From Pseudomonadota bacterium (GTDB taxonomy: Bacteria > Myxococcota > Myxococcia > Myxococcales > Myxococcaceae): 64,000 bases of DNA. The notes under the pieces were generated by a model. The model was not told the origin of the DNA. It searched no databases and saw nothing but the letters and a program-made list of their open reading frames with translations. The stretch spans positions 1-64,000 of the forward strand of contig JAFAAN010000014.1 in NCBI GenBank assembly GCA_023426545.1. Reading direction: 5' to 3'. This document shows positions 1 through 7,378 of this stretch, piece after piece. The stretch's first letter is position 1. Every line of letters begins with the position of its first letter. Made by a program: the position numbers and the translations under genes.

Positions 1-1659
1 GTGGGGGGCCTGGGCGGCGCGCCCGCGAAGTACTCGCTCGTCGACAGGTTCATCTTCGGCGGCGGCGGTGGCGCGGGGGAGGGCAACGACGACATGGGCT
101 CGGGTGGCGGCGCGGGCGGTGGGGCCGTGCTCATCCGGGCGCGGACGTTCACGGGGGATGGGCGCTTCTCCGTGGATGGGCTCGCCGCCAACCCGGCGCC
201 GGGCGACGACGGGGCGGGCGGCGGTGGCGCGGGCGGCGCCCTCATCCTCCGCGCGCAGGAGTCGCTGGGCTGCGGCGGCGCGAGGGCCGCGGGCGGTCCG
301 GGTGGGAACGTGACGGCCCTGCGCTGGGTGATGGGCCCGGGCGGTGGTGGTGGTGGCGGCAGCGTGCTGTTGCAGGGGACGACGACGCCCTGTCCCACCG
401 TGGTGACGGGCGGCGCCGCCGGGACGCTGGCGGCGGGGAATGGCGGCACCCACGGCGCGAGCCAGGGGAGCTCGGGCTTCGTCGAGCAGTGGCTCGTGGC
501 CTATCGCACGCCCGCCACGCCGTCGGTCACCGCGCCGGCTTCCGGGGCCGTGGACCTGCCGGACCGCCCGCGCTTCGTGGGCATGGCGGACCCTGGTGTC
601 CGCGTCGTGGTGTTCGTCGATGGTGTGGAGCAGAGCCAGGTGGGGGTCGGCGCGGATGGTTGGTTCACCGCGGGGATTTCTCCGCTGCTGCCGCCTCTGG
701 CGGCCGGCACACACACGGTGCATGCCGTGGCGGAGGCCCTGGGGGCCTACAGCGCGCCCTCCGAGCCGGTGTCGTTCTCCGTCGCGGCCATGCTGGCGGA
801 TGGCGGCGTGGTGGTGGAGCCCATCCTGGTGATTCCGCAGGAGGGCGAGACGGTGGGCACCACGCCGCTGTTCGCGGGGGTCGCGCCGAACGGACTGACG
901 GTGGGCATCGAGGTGGACAATGGCGCGGAGGTCATCGTCCCCGTCGATGGCGCGGGCCGCTTCCGCTACCAGTGGCCATTCGAGTCACCCCTGGCGCCCG
1001 GGCGGCACTTCGTCACCGTCCACTCGCACAACGAGGTGGGAGGGAGTGGACCGTCCTCGCAGCCCATCCGGTTCGAAGCCCAGGCCGGGGGCGGCGTGGC
1101 GGATGGGGGGACGTCCGAGCGGGACGCGGGCACCGACGGAGGCGTCCAACCCCCCGAGGACGGCTGGCCGGTGCTGGTGGTGCCCGAGGAGGGCGAGGTG
1201 GTGGATGCCACGCCGCTCTTCGCGGGCGCGGCCACGGCGGGCGCCACCGTGGTCATCGAGGTGGATGGCAGCGAAATCGCGACGGTGACGGCGGATGACA
1301 CGGGCGCGTTCCGCTACCAGGTGCCCTTCGAGCAAGCGCTGAGCGTGGGCGCGCACAACGTCGTGGCGGCGGAGCGGCTCATCACCTCGAGCCGTGTGCC
1401 GGCGCGCTCGCGAAGCACCGGCTTCGAGGTGCGAGGCCCCGCGGCACTCGACGTGGGCTGCGGCTGCGGGGCATCGCCCGTGGGCGTCACGGGCGCCTGG
1501 GCGCTGCTGGTGGGGTTGGCGGGCCTGTCGCGGGGCTATCGCGACAGAACCAGGGCCAGTGTGGCCACGAGCCGCGCGTCGTCATGGCCGATGGCCGGCG
1601 GAATCGACAACGACACGGGGTTCTCCAGCCCAGCGAGGCACGAGCGCCAGCCCTGGTAA
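1..1659 (+). CDS. Glycine-rich, Ig-like repeat surface protein with MYXO-CTERM-like tail (5' truncated)
   Basis: The frame is open from base 1, so the N-terminus lies left of the window. The first ~170 residues are extremely Gly-rich (runs such as GGGGGAG). Three repeated beta-sandwich modules follow (about residues 172-260, 272-358 and 388-475), each starting with a Pro-rich turn and containing a VFVDG or IEVDG strand, typical of bacterial Ig-like domains. Near residue 484 comes GCGCGAS, then a hydrophobic segment (ALLVGLAGL) and Arg residues, which resembles the MYXO-CTERM sorting signal that myxosortase processes for surface display. The layout resembles the proteins annotated AgmC (adventurous gliding) in Myxococcus, but I cannot confirm orthology. 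Odd feature: about 35 residues follow the basic cluster, and this extension overlaps the convergent gene by 124 bases. Confidence 0.75.
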   Translation: MGGLGGAPAKYSLVDRFIFGGGGGAGEGNDDMGSGGGAGGGAVLIRARTFTGDGRFSVDGLAANPAPGDDGAGGGGAGGALILRAQESLGCGGARAAGGPGGNVTALRWVMGPGGGGGGGSVLLQGTTTPCPTVVTGGAAGTLAAGNGGTHGASQGSSGFVEQWLVAYRTPATPSVTAPASGAVDLPDRPRFVGMADPGVRVVVFVDGVEQSQVGVGADGWFTAGISPLLPPLAAGTHTVHAVAEALGAYSAPSEPVSFSVAAMLADGGVVVEPILVIPQEGETVGTTPLFAGVAPNGLTVGIEVDNGAEVIVPVDGAGRFRYQWPFESPLAPGRHFVTVHSHNEVGGSGPSSQPIRFEAQAGGGVADGGTSERDAGTDGGVQPPEDGWPVLVVPEEGEVVDATPLFAGAATAGATVVIEVDGSEIATVTADDTGAFRYQVPFEQALSVGAHNVVAAERLITSSRVPARSRSTGFEVRGPAALDVGCGCGASPVGVTGAWALLVGLAGLSRGYRDRTRASVATSRASSWPMAGGIDNDTGFSSPARHERQPW

Positions 1660-2057
1660 CGGCCCTCCGCGGAGGCGTTGAGCTGGTAGCTGCACCGGCC
1701 CACGTCGCCCTTGAAGGTCTGCGGCGTCACCTCGAAGTCCGTGAGCTGACCACCGAATGTCCCCTTGGCGCGCAGGCCGCCTTCCTCCTGCGTCATCCTC
1801 AGGTCCACGGGGCCGCTGCCGTAGATGCCGCGAACCCGCGCGGCGTCCAGCGTGAGGTTGACGGGGTTGCCGAAGGCGCGGCCTCGCAGGGTGTCATTGC
1901 CGAAGCCGAGCTGCAGGTCGGGGCTGGTGAGGTCGCGGTCGGTGACTCGCGCGTTGAGGGCGATCCGAGGCGTCCGCAGGTTCAGGTACTGGGCGGGCTG
2001 GGCCAGGGCCGTGCTGGCCGAGAGCAGCGCGGCCGTGAAGAGGTGTGAGGTTCTCAT
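1536..2057 (-). CDS. Secreted hypothetical protein
   Basis: A 173-residue protein that I do not recognise. The chosen ATG gives a clean Sec signal peptide (MRTSHLFTAALLSASTALAQ, cleavage expected after the Ala-Gln-rich end). The longer in-frame reading upstream has no signal-peptide character and would run into the pilT promoter region. The mature part is rich in beta-strand patterns with two Cys (CSYQLN and SCLAG) that could form a disulfide, so an envelope or periplasmic location is likely. It is divergent from the pilT-like gene and convergent with the surface-protein gene, whose 3' end it overlaps. The Shine-Dalgarno sequence is weak. Function unknown. Confidence 0.7.
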   Translation of the reverse strand: MRTSHLFTAALLSASTALAQPAQYLNLRTPRIALNARVTDRDLTSPDLQLGFGNDTLRGRAFGNPVNLTLDAARVRGIYGSGPVDLRMTQEEGGLRAKGTFGGQLTDFEVTPQTFKGDVGRCSYQLNASAEGRYQGWRSCLAGLENPVSLSIPPAIGHDDARLVATLALVLSR

Positions 2058-2206
2058 GTGCTCAACGTAGGCCGCCCGCAAACGCGCGGCCGTCGCCGTG
2101 GGAGAGGTGCGGAGGTGAGGGGATGCCCAGCCCGGAGAGCGTTCGGGTTGCCAGACGGCCGGAGCTGGCGTTGCACGGGGCGCCGCGCGGCGTGCCCCAG
2201 GGTCAT

Positions 2207-2222
2207 TGCACACCAATGTGCA
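2207..2222. promoter_or_regulatory. Short palindrome between divergent genes
   Basis: TGCACA-CCAA-TGTGCA is a perfect 6+6 inverted repeat in the ~220-base gap between the secreted protein gene and the pilT-like gene. It sits ~55 bases before the probable pilT start, so it could be an operator. It may also be chance; no factor is assigned. Confidence 0.25.
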
Positions 2223-2275
2223 GGGGTCGTGCGTCGACCTAGTATCCGGGCTTTTCTTGCTGAAGAGGTTCTCCC

Positions 2276-3349
2276 CTGGATCTGGCAACGCTCAACAAGC
2301 TGCTCGCGGTTGGTGTGCAGAACGGCGCATCGGACATCCACTTTCGGCCGGGGGACCCGCCCATCTACCGGGTCAATGGCGCGCTCCGGCCCTTGAAGAT
2401 GGAGAAGCTTCACGCGGACCACACACGGCAGGTGGCATTCCACGTCGTGTCGGACCCCGCGATGAAGAAGCAAATCGATACGCTTCAGGAGTGCGACGCG
2501 TCCTACAGCCTGCCGGGCGTGGCGCGCTTCCGTGTGAACATCTACCGGCAGCGGGGCTCGCTGGCGTGCATCCTTCGCATCATCCCGGATGAAATCCCAA
2601 CCATCGATGGGCTGGGGTTGCCGCAGGTGTTGAAGAAGATTGCCGGCAACGAGCGCGGGTTGGTGCTGGTGACGGGCGCGACGGGCTCGGGGAAGAGCTC
2701 CACGCTGGCGGCGATGATCGACCACATCAACCGCACGGAGAACCTGCACGTCCTCACCATCGAGGACCCCATCGAGTTCATCTACAAGAACATCAAGTCC
2801 TCCATCTCCCAGCGGGAGATTGGCACGGACACGCCGAGCTTCGCGGTGGCGCTGCGGGCGGCGCTGCGCCAGGACCCGGATGTCATCCTGGTGGGCGAGA
2901 TGCGAGACACGGAGACCATCGACATCGCGCTCAAGGCCTCGGAGACGGGCCACCTGGTGCTCTCCACGGTGCACACGACGGACGCGTCGCGCACCATCAA
3001 CCGCCTGGTGTCGGTGTTCCCCGCCGAGGAGCAGACGATGGTGCGCATGCGCCTGGCGGACTGCCTCAAGGCCACGGTGTCGCAGCGTCTGCTGCCCCGG
3101 GCCAGTGGGAAGGGCCGCACCGTGGCGCTGGAGATCATGGTGCAGACGAAGACGGTGGAGCAGTACATCCGCGACGACCGCGCCAGCGAGCTGAAGGACG
3201 TCATCGAGAAGGGCCGCGACATGTTCGGCATGCAGTCCTTCGACCAGCACCTGACGCAGCTCTACCGCGAGGGGCTCATCACCCTGGAGACGGCGCAGAG
3301 CGCGGCCTCCAACCCCGCTGACTTCCAGCGGGCGCTGGAGTTCGAGTGA
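2276..3349 (+). CDS. pilT: Type IV pilus retraction ATPase, PilT family (paralogue)
   Basis: Cytoplasmic hexameric ATPase of the secretion-ATPase superfamily that depolymerises type IV pili. Visible motifs (numbered from the GTG at 2315): N-terminal NGASDIHFRPG, Walker A GATGSGKSS (121-129), Walker B with DVILVGEMRD (189-198), and the His box HLVLSTVHTT. The usual PilT AIRNLIRE retraction motif is altered to TVEQYIRD. Start: family members begin ~14 residues before the GTG, and an in-frame stop lies at 2261. GAAGAGG at 2262-2268 sits 7 bases before an in-frame CTG (2276) that would encode M-DLATLNKLLAVGV, so a CTG start is likely; GTG 2315 is the fallback. The gene stands alone, outside any pil cluster, which suits one of the several PilT paralogues known in myxobacteria rather than the canonical pilT. 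Confidence 0.92.
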   Translation: MDLATLNKLLAVGVQNGASDIHFRPGDPPIYRVNGALRPLKMEKLHADHTRQVAFHVVSDPAMKKQIDTLQECDASYSLPGVARFRVNIYRQRGSLACILRIIPDEIPTIDGLGLPQVLKKIAGNERGLVLVTGATGSGKSSTLAAMIDHINRTENLHVLTIEDPIEFIYKNIKSSISQREIGTDTPSFAVALRAALRQDPDVILVGEMRDTETIDIALKASETGHLVLSTVHTTDASRTINRLVSVFPAEEQTMVRMRLADCLKATVSQRLLPRASGKGRTVALEIMVQTKTVEQYIRDDRASELKDVIEKGRDMFGMQSFDQHLTQLYREGLITLETAQSAASNPADFQRALEFE

Positions 3350-3450
3350 GCGGACGCTCGCGGCCATGCCCGGCGCGCGGGGCCCGTCTGGGGGGATGCC
3401 AGGGCGGCGAGACGCCCCCCGGCTTGCCCAGCCAGCGGTGAGAGACATGG

Positions 3451-3502
3451 GTTGCTAAAGACCCATGAATGCGTGAATAGGTGTTACTTAAGACCCACTG
3501 AA
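3451..3502 (+). repeat. Two imperfect direct repeats in AT-rich spacer
   Basis: GTTGCTAAAGACCCATGAA (from 3451) recurs as GTTACTTAAGACCCACTGAA (from 3483), one copy every ~32 bases, i.e. three helical turns. They lie just upstream of a promoter-like sequence (3511-3539) and the receiver-like gene, so they could be tandem activator sites. A third nearby element, TTCAG-N10-CTGAA at ~3548-3567, is an inverted repeat. Nothing else is seen between 3350 and 3615 except a weak GC hairpin (3402-3417) after pilT. Confidence 0.45.
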
Positions 3503-3510
3503 CAGGCGTG

Positions 3511-3539
3511 TTGACGCGCGCCCCGCTATGGGGTTAGAG
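3511..3539 (+). promoter_or_regulatory. Candidate sigma-70-type promoter
   Basis: TTGACG, a 17-base spacer, then TTAGAG. It lies ~75 bases before the GTG at 3616, in a stretch that is conspicuously AT-rich for this genome and directly after the tandem repeats. Matches by eye only. Confidence 0.4.
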
Positions 3540-3615
3540 GTCAGGTAATTCAGGAATTTTTTCTGAAATTGAAGCAAAGTTTGATATTTCCGCTATTGCT
3601 GGTTATTGTCGCGTC

Positions 3616-4143
3616 GTGTCCAGCGCCCCCTCCCCTCTGATCCGCCGTGCGCAGTGCCTCCTCGACGCCCGCCATCTGGTGGGGGCTGACGCGCTGCGCC
3701 TTCCCCTGGAGCCCGCTCCCGCGAGGCGCTGGCGGAGCACGCCCAAGGGGCCCCGGGTGATGCTCGTCTCGGAGGAGCCGCTGTTCCGGCTGGCCATGAG
3801 CCGCGAGCTGGCGTCGGACTTCGAGCTGGTCCCGACGCTGGGCATCGCGTCGGCGGAGCGCCGGATGGGCCTGGGGGTGGTGCCGGAGGCGGTGGTTCTC
3901 GACCTGGACTCCGTGCAGCGGGGGGCCGTGCCCGCCTTCCTCGCGCGCCTGGTGGAGCGAGACCTGGCGGGGCCGCGCATCCTCGTGTCAGCCCACTTCC
4001 GGCCCGAGGTGGCCGCGGCCTACAGCGCCTCCAGCCTCACCCACTTCGCGCTGGCGCGGCCCTGGCGCCCCGGCTCGTTGCGTGGGTTGGTGGAGTCGGT
4101 GATGGGGCTCTCGGGCCTGCGCGCCATGGCGGCGGGGAGCTGA
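3616..4143 (+). CDS. Atypical response-regulator receiver-like protein
   Basis: A 175-residue protein. After ~45 Arg/Pro-rich residues, the pattern follows a CheY-like fold: strand 1 RVMLVSEEPLF, a helix, AVVLDLDS (possible phosphoacceptor Asp), RILVSAH (position of the conserved Thr/Ser) and LARPWRPGSLRGLVE (the position of the conserved Lys is replaced). The acidic pair after strand 1 is SEE rather than DD and the Lys is missing, so phosphorylation chemistry may be lost (pseudo-receiver). A GTG start at 3616 is used; an alternative GTG/ATG near 3757 would remove the basic N-terminus. Ten bases separate it from the downstream DUF4157 gene, implying co-transcription. No output domain is present. 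Confidence 0.6.
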   Translation: MSSAPSPLIRRAQCLLDARHLVGADALRLPLEPAPARRWRSTPKGPRVMLVSEEPLFRLAMSRELASDFELVPTLGIASAERRMGLGVVPEAVVLDLDSVQRGAVPAFLARLVERDLAGPRILVSAHFRPEVAAAYSASSLTHFALARPWRPGSLRGLVESVMGLSGLRAMAAGS

Positions 4144-4153
4144 GGAGCGAGGA

Positions 4154-4927
4154 ATGACTCGGGGGGCAACGTTCTCGGAGCGGCTGGCGGATGCGGGCCG
4201 GGGCCTGCTCACCGGCTTCACGAGCGCGTCGGTGGGCGTGGCCCGCAGCGTGGGTGTGGCGCTGAAGTCGCTGGGGGGCGGCGTGTCGCAGTGCGTGCGT
4301 GGCCAGCCTCGCGAGGGGCTCCCCCGGCTGCGCCAGGGCCTGACACGCATCGCCCAGCTGCCCGCGGATGCGGTGCTGATGGTGGGCGGGCGCGTGCTCA
4401 GCTCGGTGCAGGTGCTCGCGGGCCTGGAGCCCCCGGGCCGCCGCCTCACCGAGGACGAGGTGGCCCGGCTGCGCCCCGTGTTCGGCAACAGCCTGGACTA
4501 CGCGGCGGTGCGGGTGAAGGCCGGCGAGCTGGGCCTGCTGGGGCTCCCCGGGCGGGCCTTCGCGCACGGCAACACCGTCTTCGTCCCGCCCCGTGGCGGG
4601 GACGTGGACTTCGGGTTGCTGGTCCATGAGCTGACGCACGTGTGGCAGCACCAGCACGGCGGCACCGCCTACCTGAGCGCGGCCCTCGCCGCGCAGTGGA
4701 GCGGTGACGGGTACGACTGGCGCAAGGGCGTGAGCCGCGAGAAGCGCTGGGCCCAGCTCAACCCCGAGCAGCAGGCCCAGCTCATCGAGGACGCGGCCGT
4801 CGCGGGCCTCATCCCCTATACCCCGCCCGTGTCCGCCCGCATGAAGCTGCGGGGCTGGTCGGACGGGGCGCTGGCGCTGCTCGACGAAGCGCTGGACTGC
4901 CTGCACGCGGGCCGCGGCGCGCCCTGA
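4154..4927 (+). CDS. DUF4157-type metallopeptidase-like protein
   Basis: A 257-residue protein with a good Shine-Dalgarno (GAGGAGCGAGGA) before the ATG. The core RPVFGNSLDYAAVRVK ... AFAHGNTVFVPP ... LLVHELTHVWQHQHGG (HELTH at 158-162) is the DUF4157 signature, a zinc-binding HExxH fold common in secreted toxins and in proteins associated with extracellular contractile injection systems. Here it is not attached to a toxin domain and there is no signal peptide. The N-terminal ~95 residues (many Gly/Val/Ser and small helices) may be membrane-associating. The gene follows the receiver-like gene in one transcription unit. Proteolysis is plausible but unproven, because many DUF4157 proteins are structural or processing factors. 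Confidence 0.8.
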   Translation: MTRGATFSERLADAGRGLLTGFTSASVGVARSVGVALKSLGGGVSQCVRGQPREGLPRLRQGLTRIAQLPADAVLMVGGRVLSSVQVLAGLEPPGRRLTEDEVARLRPVFGNSLDYAAVRVKAGELGLLGLPGRAFAHGNTVFVPPRGGDVDFGLLVHELTHVWQHQHGGTAYLSAALAAQWSGDGYDWRKGVSREKRWAQLNPEQQAQLIEDAAVAGLIPYTPPVSARMKLRGWSDGALALLDEALDCLHAGRGAP

Positions 4928-4931
4928 CGGC

Positions 4932-5231
4932 TCACAGCTTGGGCGGCGCCAGCGGGTCGTGCTCGGAGAGGAGCCGTGACACGCGCGCCTCGTCGATGCG
5001 CGTGCCGAGCTGCTCCATCTCGTGCTGGTCGCGCACCGCCTTCGACAGGCTGAAGGTCGAGCCCACGGTGAAGAGCAGGCCCATGCCCAGGAAGGACTTC
5101 ACCCAGGTGTCCACCGGTAGGTTCCAGATGCCGACCGCCGTGACGCCGACGGAGAGAACGAACGAGAGCCATGTCTGGGCGACCCAGGCGGTGCTGTGGG
5201 CAACGACGACCTTCGGCGTGGCGCGGGACAT
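4932..5231 (-). CDS. YiaA/YiaB-type two-helix inner-membrane protein
   Basis: A 99-residue protein. The start at 5231 is set by AGGAGG 9 bases upstream; the longer ORF has no such signal. Residues 12-60 (AHSTAWVAQTWLSFVLSVG ... KSFLGMGLLFTVGSTFSL) form two transmembrane helices followed by SKAVRDQHE, the conserved end of the YiaA/YiaB domain. Function in the family is unknown. It is convergent with the DUF4157 gene (4-base gap) and divergent from the LysR gene, whose product could regulate it. Confidence 0.8.
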   Translation of the reverse strand: MSRATPKVVVAHSTAWVAQTWLSFVLSVGVTAVGIWNLPVDTWVKSFLGMGLLFTVGSTFSLSKAVRDQHEMEQLGTRIDEARVSRLLSEHDPLAPPKL

Positions 5232-5341
5232 GTGTGCTTCCTCCTCATGGGCGAGCGTCGCTCGCTGATGGGAGGAACCATGCACCTTCGCTTCGTAAAG
5301 CGCATGGAACTAGTTCAGGGTGGGTTGATAACCTGGAGTGA

Positions 5342-6217
5342 ATGATTCAGCTCCAGCGGCTCGAAGGCTTCTACCGGGTGGCCCGCGCGGAAGGCTACGC
5401 GCGAGCGGTGCCGACATTCCCGTATCCCATCACCCAGCCGGGGATTCACCAGCAGGTGAAGCGGCTGGAGGCGGACGTGGGCGTCCCGCTCTTCGAGCGC
5501 GTGGGGAAGGACCGGGTGGTGCTCACGCCGGAGGGCCGCGCGCTCTACGCGCACGTGGCGCCCTTCCTCGAGGGGCTGGACGTCGTGGTGCAGTCGCTGC
5601 GCAAGGGCGAGGTGGGCGGTACGTTGCGCGTCCATGCTTCTGGCCACGTGCTGCGCCACCTGCTGCCCGCGTGGCTGCGGCGGCTCCAGTCGAAGCGCCC
5701 GGACATCGAGGTGGCCCTCTTCGAGTCCAAGACGCCCGCGCTGGACGTACTGCGCGCGGGGGACACGGACCTGGTGGTGGACCACCTGCCGGAGATTCCG
5801 GAGGACGTGGACGCCCGCGAGGTGGGGCGCACCCAGCCCTTCCTCGTCCTCCCCGCGCATCATCCCCTGGCGAAGCGCCCGCAGCTGCGGCTGGCGCAGC
5901 TCCGCGATGACGCCTTCATCGCGTACAGCACCGACCGGCACCTGCGCGAGCTGCAACTGGCGGCGCTCGCCCGGGCCGGTGTCACGCCCAAGCGCCTGCA
6001 CGCGGCGGACTCGTCGGAGACCATCCTCGGCTTCGTGGCCGCGGGGCTGGGCTACTCCCTGTTGGCCTCGCTGCTGCCGGGAGGACCGCGAGAGGCGGGC
6101 GTGGTGTCCCGGCCGCTCCCCGGCGCGGGCACGGGCGCCGTCCATGCCGCATGGCGGAAGACGGCCGCGCGCAGCCCGCTCATCCAGGCCGCGCTGGCGC
6201 TCGCGCCCCGGCCTTGA
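5342..6217 (+). CDS. LysR-family transcriptional regulator
   Basis: A 291-residue protein with a standard LTTR layout. The N-terminal winged helix-turn-helix spans about 4-63 (FYRVARAEGYARAVPTFP, TQPGIHQQVKRLEADVGV, PLFERVGKDRVVLTPEGR). A linker helix and a periplasmic-binding-like effector domain (from about residue 90, LRVHASGHVLRHLLPAWL) follow. The ligand is unknown. In the first helix-turn-helix the usual Ser/Ala-rich turn is replaced by PTFPYPITQPG, which is longer than typical. It is divergent from the YiaA/B gene with ~110 bases between starts, the usual position for an LTTR controlling its neighbour and itself. Confidence 0.9.
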   Translation: MIQLQRLEGFYRVARAEGYARAVPTFPYPITQPGIHQQVKRLEADVGVPLFERVGKDRVVLTPEGRALYAHVAPFLEGLDVVVQSLRKGEVGGTLRVHASGHVLRHLLPAWLRRLQSKRPDIEVALFESKTPALDVLRAGDTDLVVDHLPEIPEDVDAREVGRTQPFLVLPAHHPLAKRPQLRLAQLRDDAFIAYSTDRHLRELQLAALARAGVTPKRLHAADSSETILGFVAAGLGYSLLASLLPGGPREAGVVSRPLPGAGTGAVHAAWRKTAARSPLIQAALALAPRP

Positions 6218-6247
6218 GGCAGGGCACGGGCTGGCGCCAGAACGGCG

Positions 6248-6291
6248 ACGGGGCCCCGTGTCCGCCTGGAAGGACGGACCCGGAGCCCCGT
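6248..6291. terminator. Stem-loop between convergent genes
   Basis: ACGGGGC (6248-6254) pairs with GCCCCGT (6285-6291), with interior pairings GTCC/GGAC and CCG/CGG. It lies between the convergent LysR and LysM genes. There is no U-tract, so it is only a candidate terminator. Confidence 0.35.
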
Positions 6292-6319
6292 GGAGGCTCG
6301 TGCGGAGCGGCGCGGGCGC

Positions 6320-7021
6320 TCAGCCCTGGTACTGGTGCACCGACATGATGGGGTAGTTCATGCTGGAGATGGTGATGCGCTGCGAGCCATCCGAGTTGAC
6401 GTTGTTGGAGCCGATGAACGTCGGCTTGCCGTCCTTCCAGCCCGCGAACATCACCACGTGCTGGCCGCCGTTCGTCTTCATGGACACCACGTCACCCGGC
6501 TTCGCATCCTTCAGGGAGATGCGCTTGAAGTTGGGATCGTTGTCCAGCTTGCGCTGCAGGCCCATCACGCTGTTGTCGTGCTGCGAGTCGGAAATCTGGC
6601 CCGCCTGCTCCAGCACGGCGGACACGAAGTTGGCGCAGTTGACGTTGTTGGGGACCCAGTCCTCCATGTCCGCGCCCACGCCGTTCTTCTCCAGCTTCAG
6701 CGAGCCCGCGTTCTTGCCCAGGTGCGACTGCGCAATCTCGAAGGGGCTGCCCTTGGGACCGCGGGTGCCGGGGCCGGAGCTGTTCGGGCCCTGCACGTCC
6801 TGCGCGCCGCTGCCGCCGGTGGCGCCGCCCGAACGCGAGGGGCCGGAGCCGGCCTCGAAGGAGTCCCGAGCGCCCGGGATGTTCAGCGACCTGCCGGCAT
6901 AGATGAGGTCCGCGTTCTTGATCTCCGGATTGGCCTTCATCAGCGCGCTGACGCTGGTGTTGTAGCGCTGCGCCAGGTGGGAGAGGGTGTCGCCCGACTT
7001 GATCCGGTAGTCCTTGCTCAT
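6320..7021 (-). CDS. LysM domain protein with NlpC/P60- or CHAP-like cysteine hydrolase domain
   Basis: A 233-residue protein. Residues 4-48 are a LysM peptidoglycan-binding module (YRIKSGDTLSHLAQRYNTS ... LIYAGRSLNIPG). A Gly/Ser-rich linker (~52-92) follows, then a hydrolase domain with NCANFVSAVLEQAG (catalytic Cys ~129) and GQHVVMFAG (His ~188) next to PGDVVSM, the order found in NlpC/P60 and CHAP amidases. It probably cleaves peptide cross-links in the cell wall. There is no obvious signal peptide, so export may be by phage-like lysis, a contractile system or another route. The start at 7021 is chosen because LysM begins immediately after it; the longer ORF adds Arg/Cys-rich non-conserved sequence. 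Confidence 0.85.
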   Translation of the reverse strand: MSKDYRIKSGDTLSHLAQRYNTSVSALMKANPEIKNADLIYAGRSLNIPGARDSFEAGSGPSRSGGATGGSGAQDVQGPNSSGPGTRGPKGSPFEIAQSHLGKNAGSLKLEKNGVGADMEDWVPNNVNCANFVSAVLEQAGQISDSQHDNSVMGLQRKLDNDPNFKRISLKDAKPGDVVSMKTNGGQHVVMFAGWKDGKPTFIGSNNVNSDGSQRITISSMNYPIMSVHQYQG

Positions 7022-7141
7022 GGGGGGGCTCCGTAGGGGTGTGCAGGGGCGCGAGGCGCCGCAGGTGCGTCTTGCACGTATTCTCGAACGCTGAGAGCCG
7101 GAGTTGCTTTCGCCCTGATTTTCGATCTGCTGCACGGGAAC

Positions 7142-7158
7142 CCCTGGAGATTCCAGGG
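7142..7158 (+). terminator. Hairpin followed by T-run
   Basis: CCCTGGA-GAT-TCCAGGG, then AGTTTTT: a 7-bp perfect stem with a 3-base loop and a short T-run, reading on the plus strand. It lies 120 bases upstream of the LysM gene (minus strand) and before the TIGR00300 gene, so it may insulate or attenuate plus-strand transcription. Confidence 0.45.
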
Positions 7159-7199
7159 AGTTTTTGGACCCCTCCGGAATATTGCGCGGTGAGTCGCGA

Positions 7200-7242
7200 C
7201 CCCGAGTGGATCCGCCGATACTTCAGGTGGATCCACTCGGGG
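7200..7242. promoter_or_regulatory. Perfect 14-bp inverted repeat (operator or RNA hairpin)
   Basis: CCCCGAGTGGATCC (7200-7213) and GGATCCACTCGGGG (7229-7242) form a perfect 14-bp inverted repeat around a 15-base loop that itself starts GCCGATAC. It is in the 357-base gap between the divergent LysM (minus) and TIGR00300 (plus) genes, ~137 bases before the latter. There is no T-run, so it is more likely an operator, an RNA structure or a small mobile-element remnant than a terminator. The rest of the gap shows nothing clear apart from the hairpin at 7142. Confidence 0.6.
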
Positions 7243-7378
7243 GGAAGCTGCACGCGGCATGGCGCCGTGACGGACCTTCACGGGCGGAGCTGTGGGCCGC
7301 CAGCCGTTGTGACTCGCGGTCTGGCCGTGACTGTCTCCACCGGACATCCGCGTCGCTCGCCGCGCCGAGGCGCTTGAA

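Noticed and set aside
68..832. Several Arg/Ser-rich plus-strand frames inside the surface-protein gene
   Set aside because: They lie in other frames of a clearly coding glycine-rich protein and have no ribosome-binding site; typical shadows of GC-rich codons.
2054..3448. 464-residue minus-strand frame opposite the PilT gene
   Set aside because: It is the antisense shadow of pilT, full of His/Arg/Leu, with no motif.
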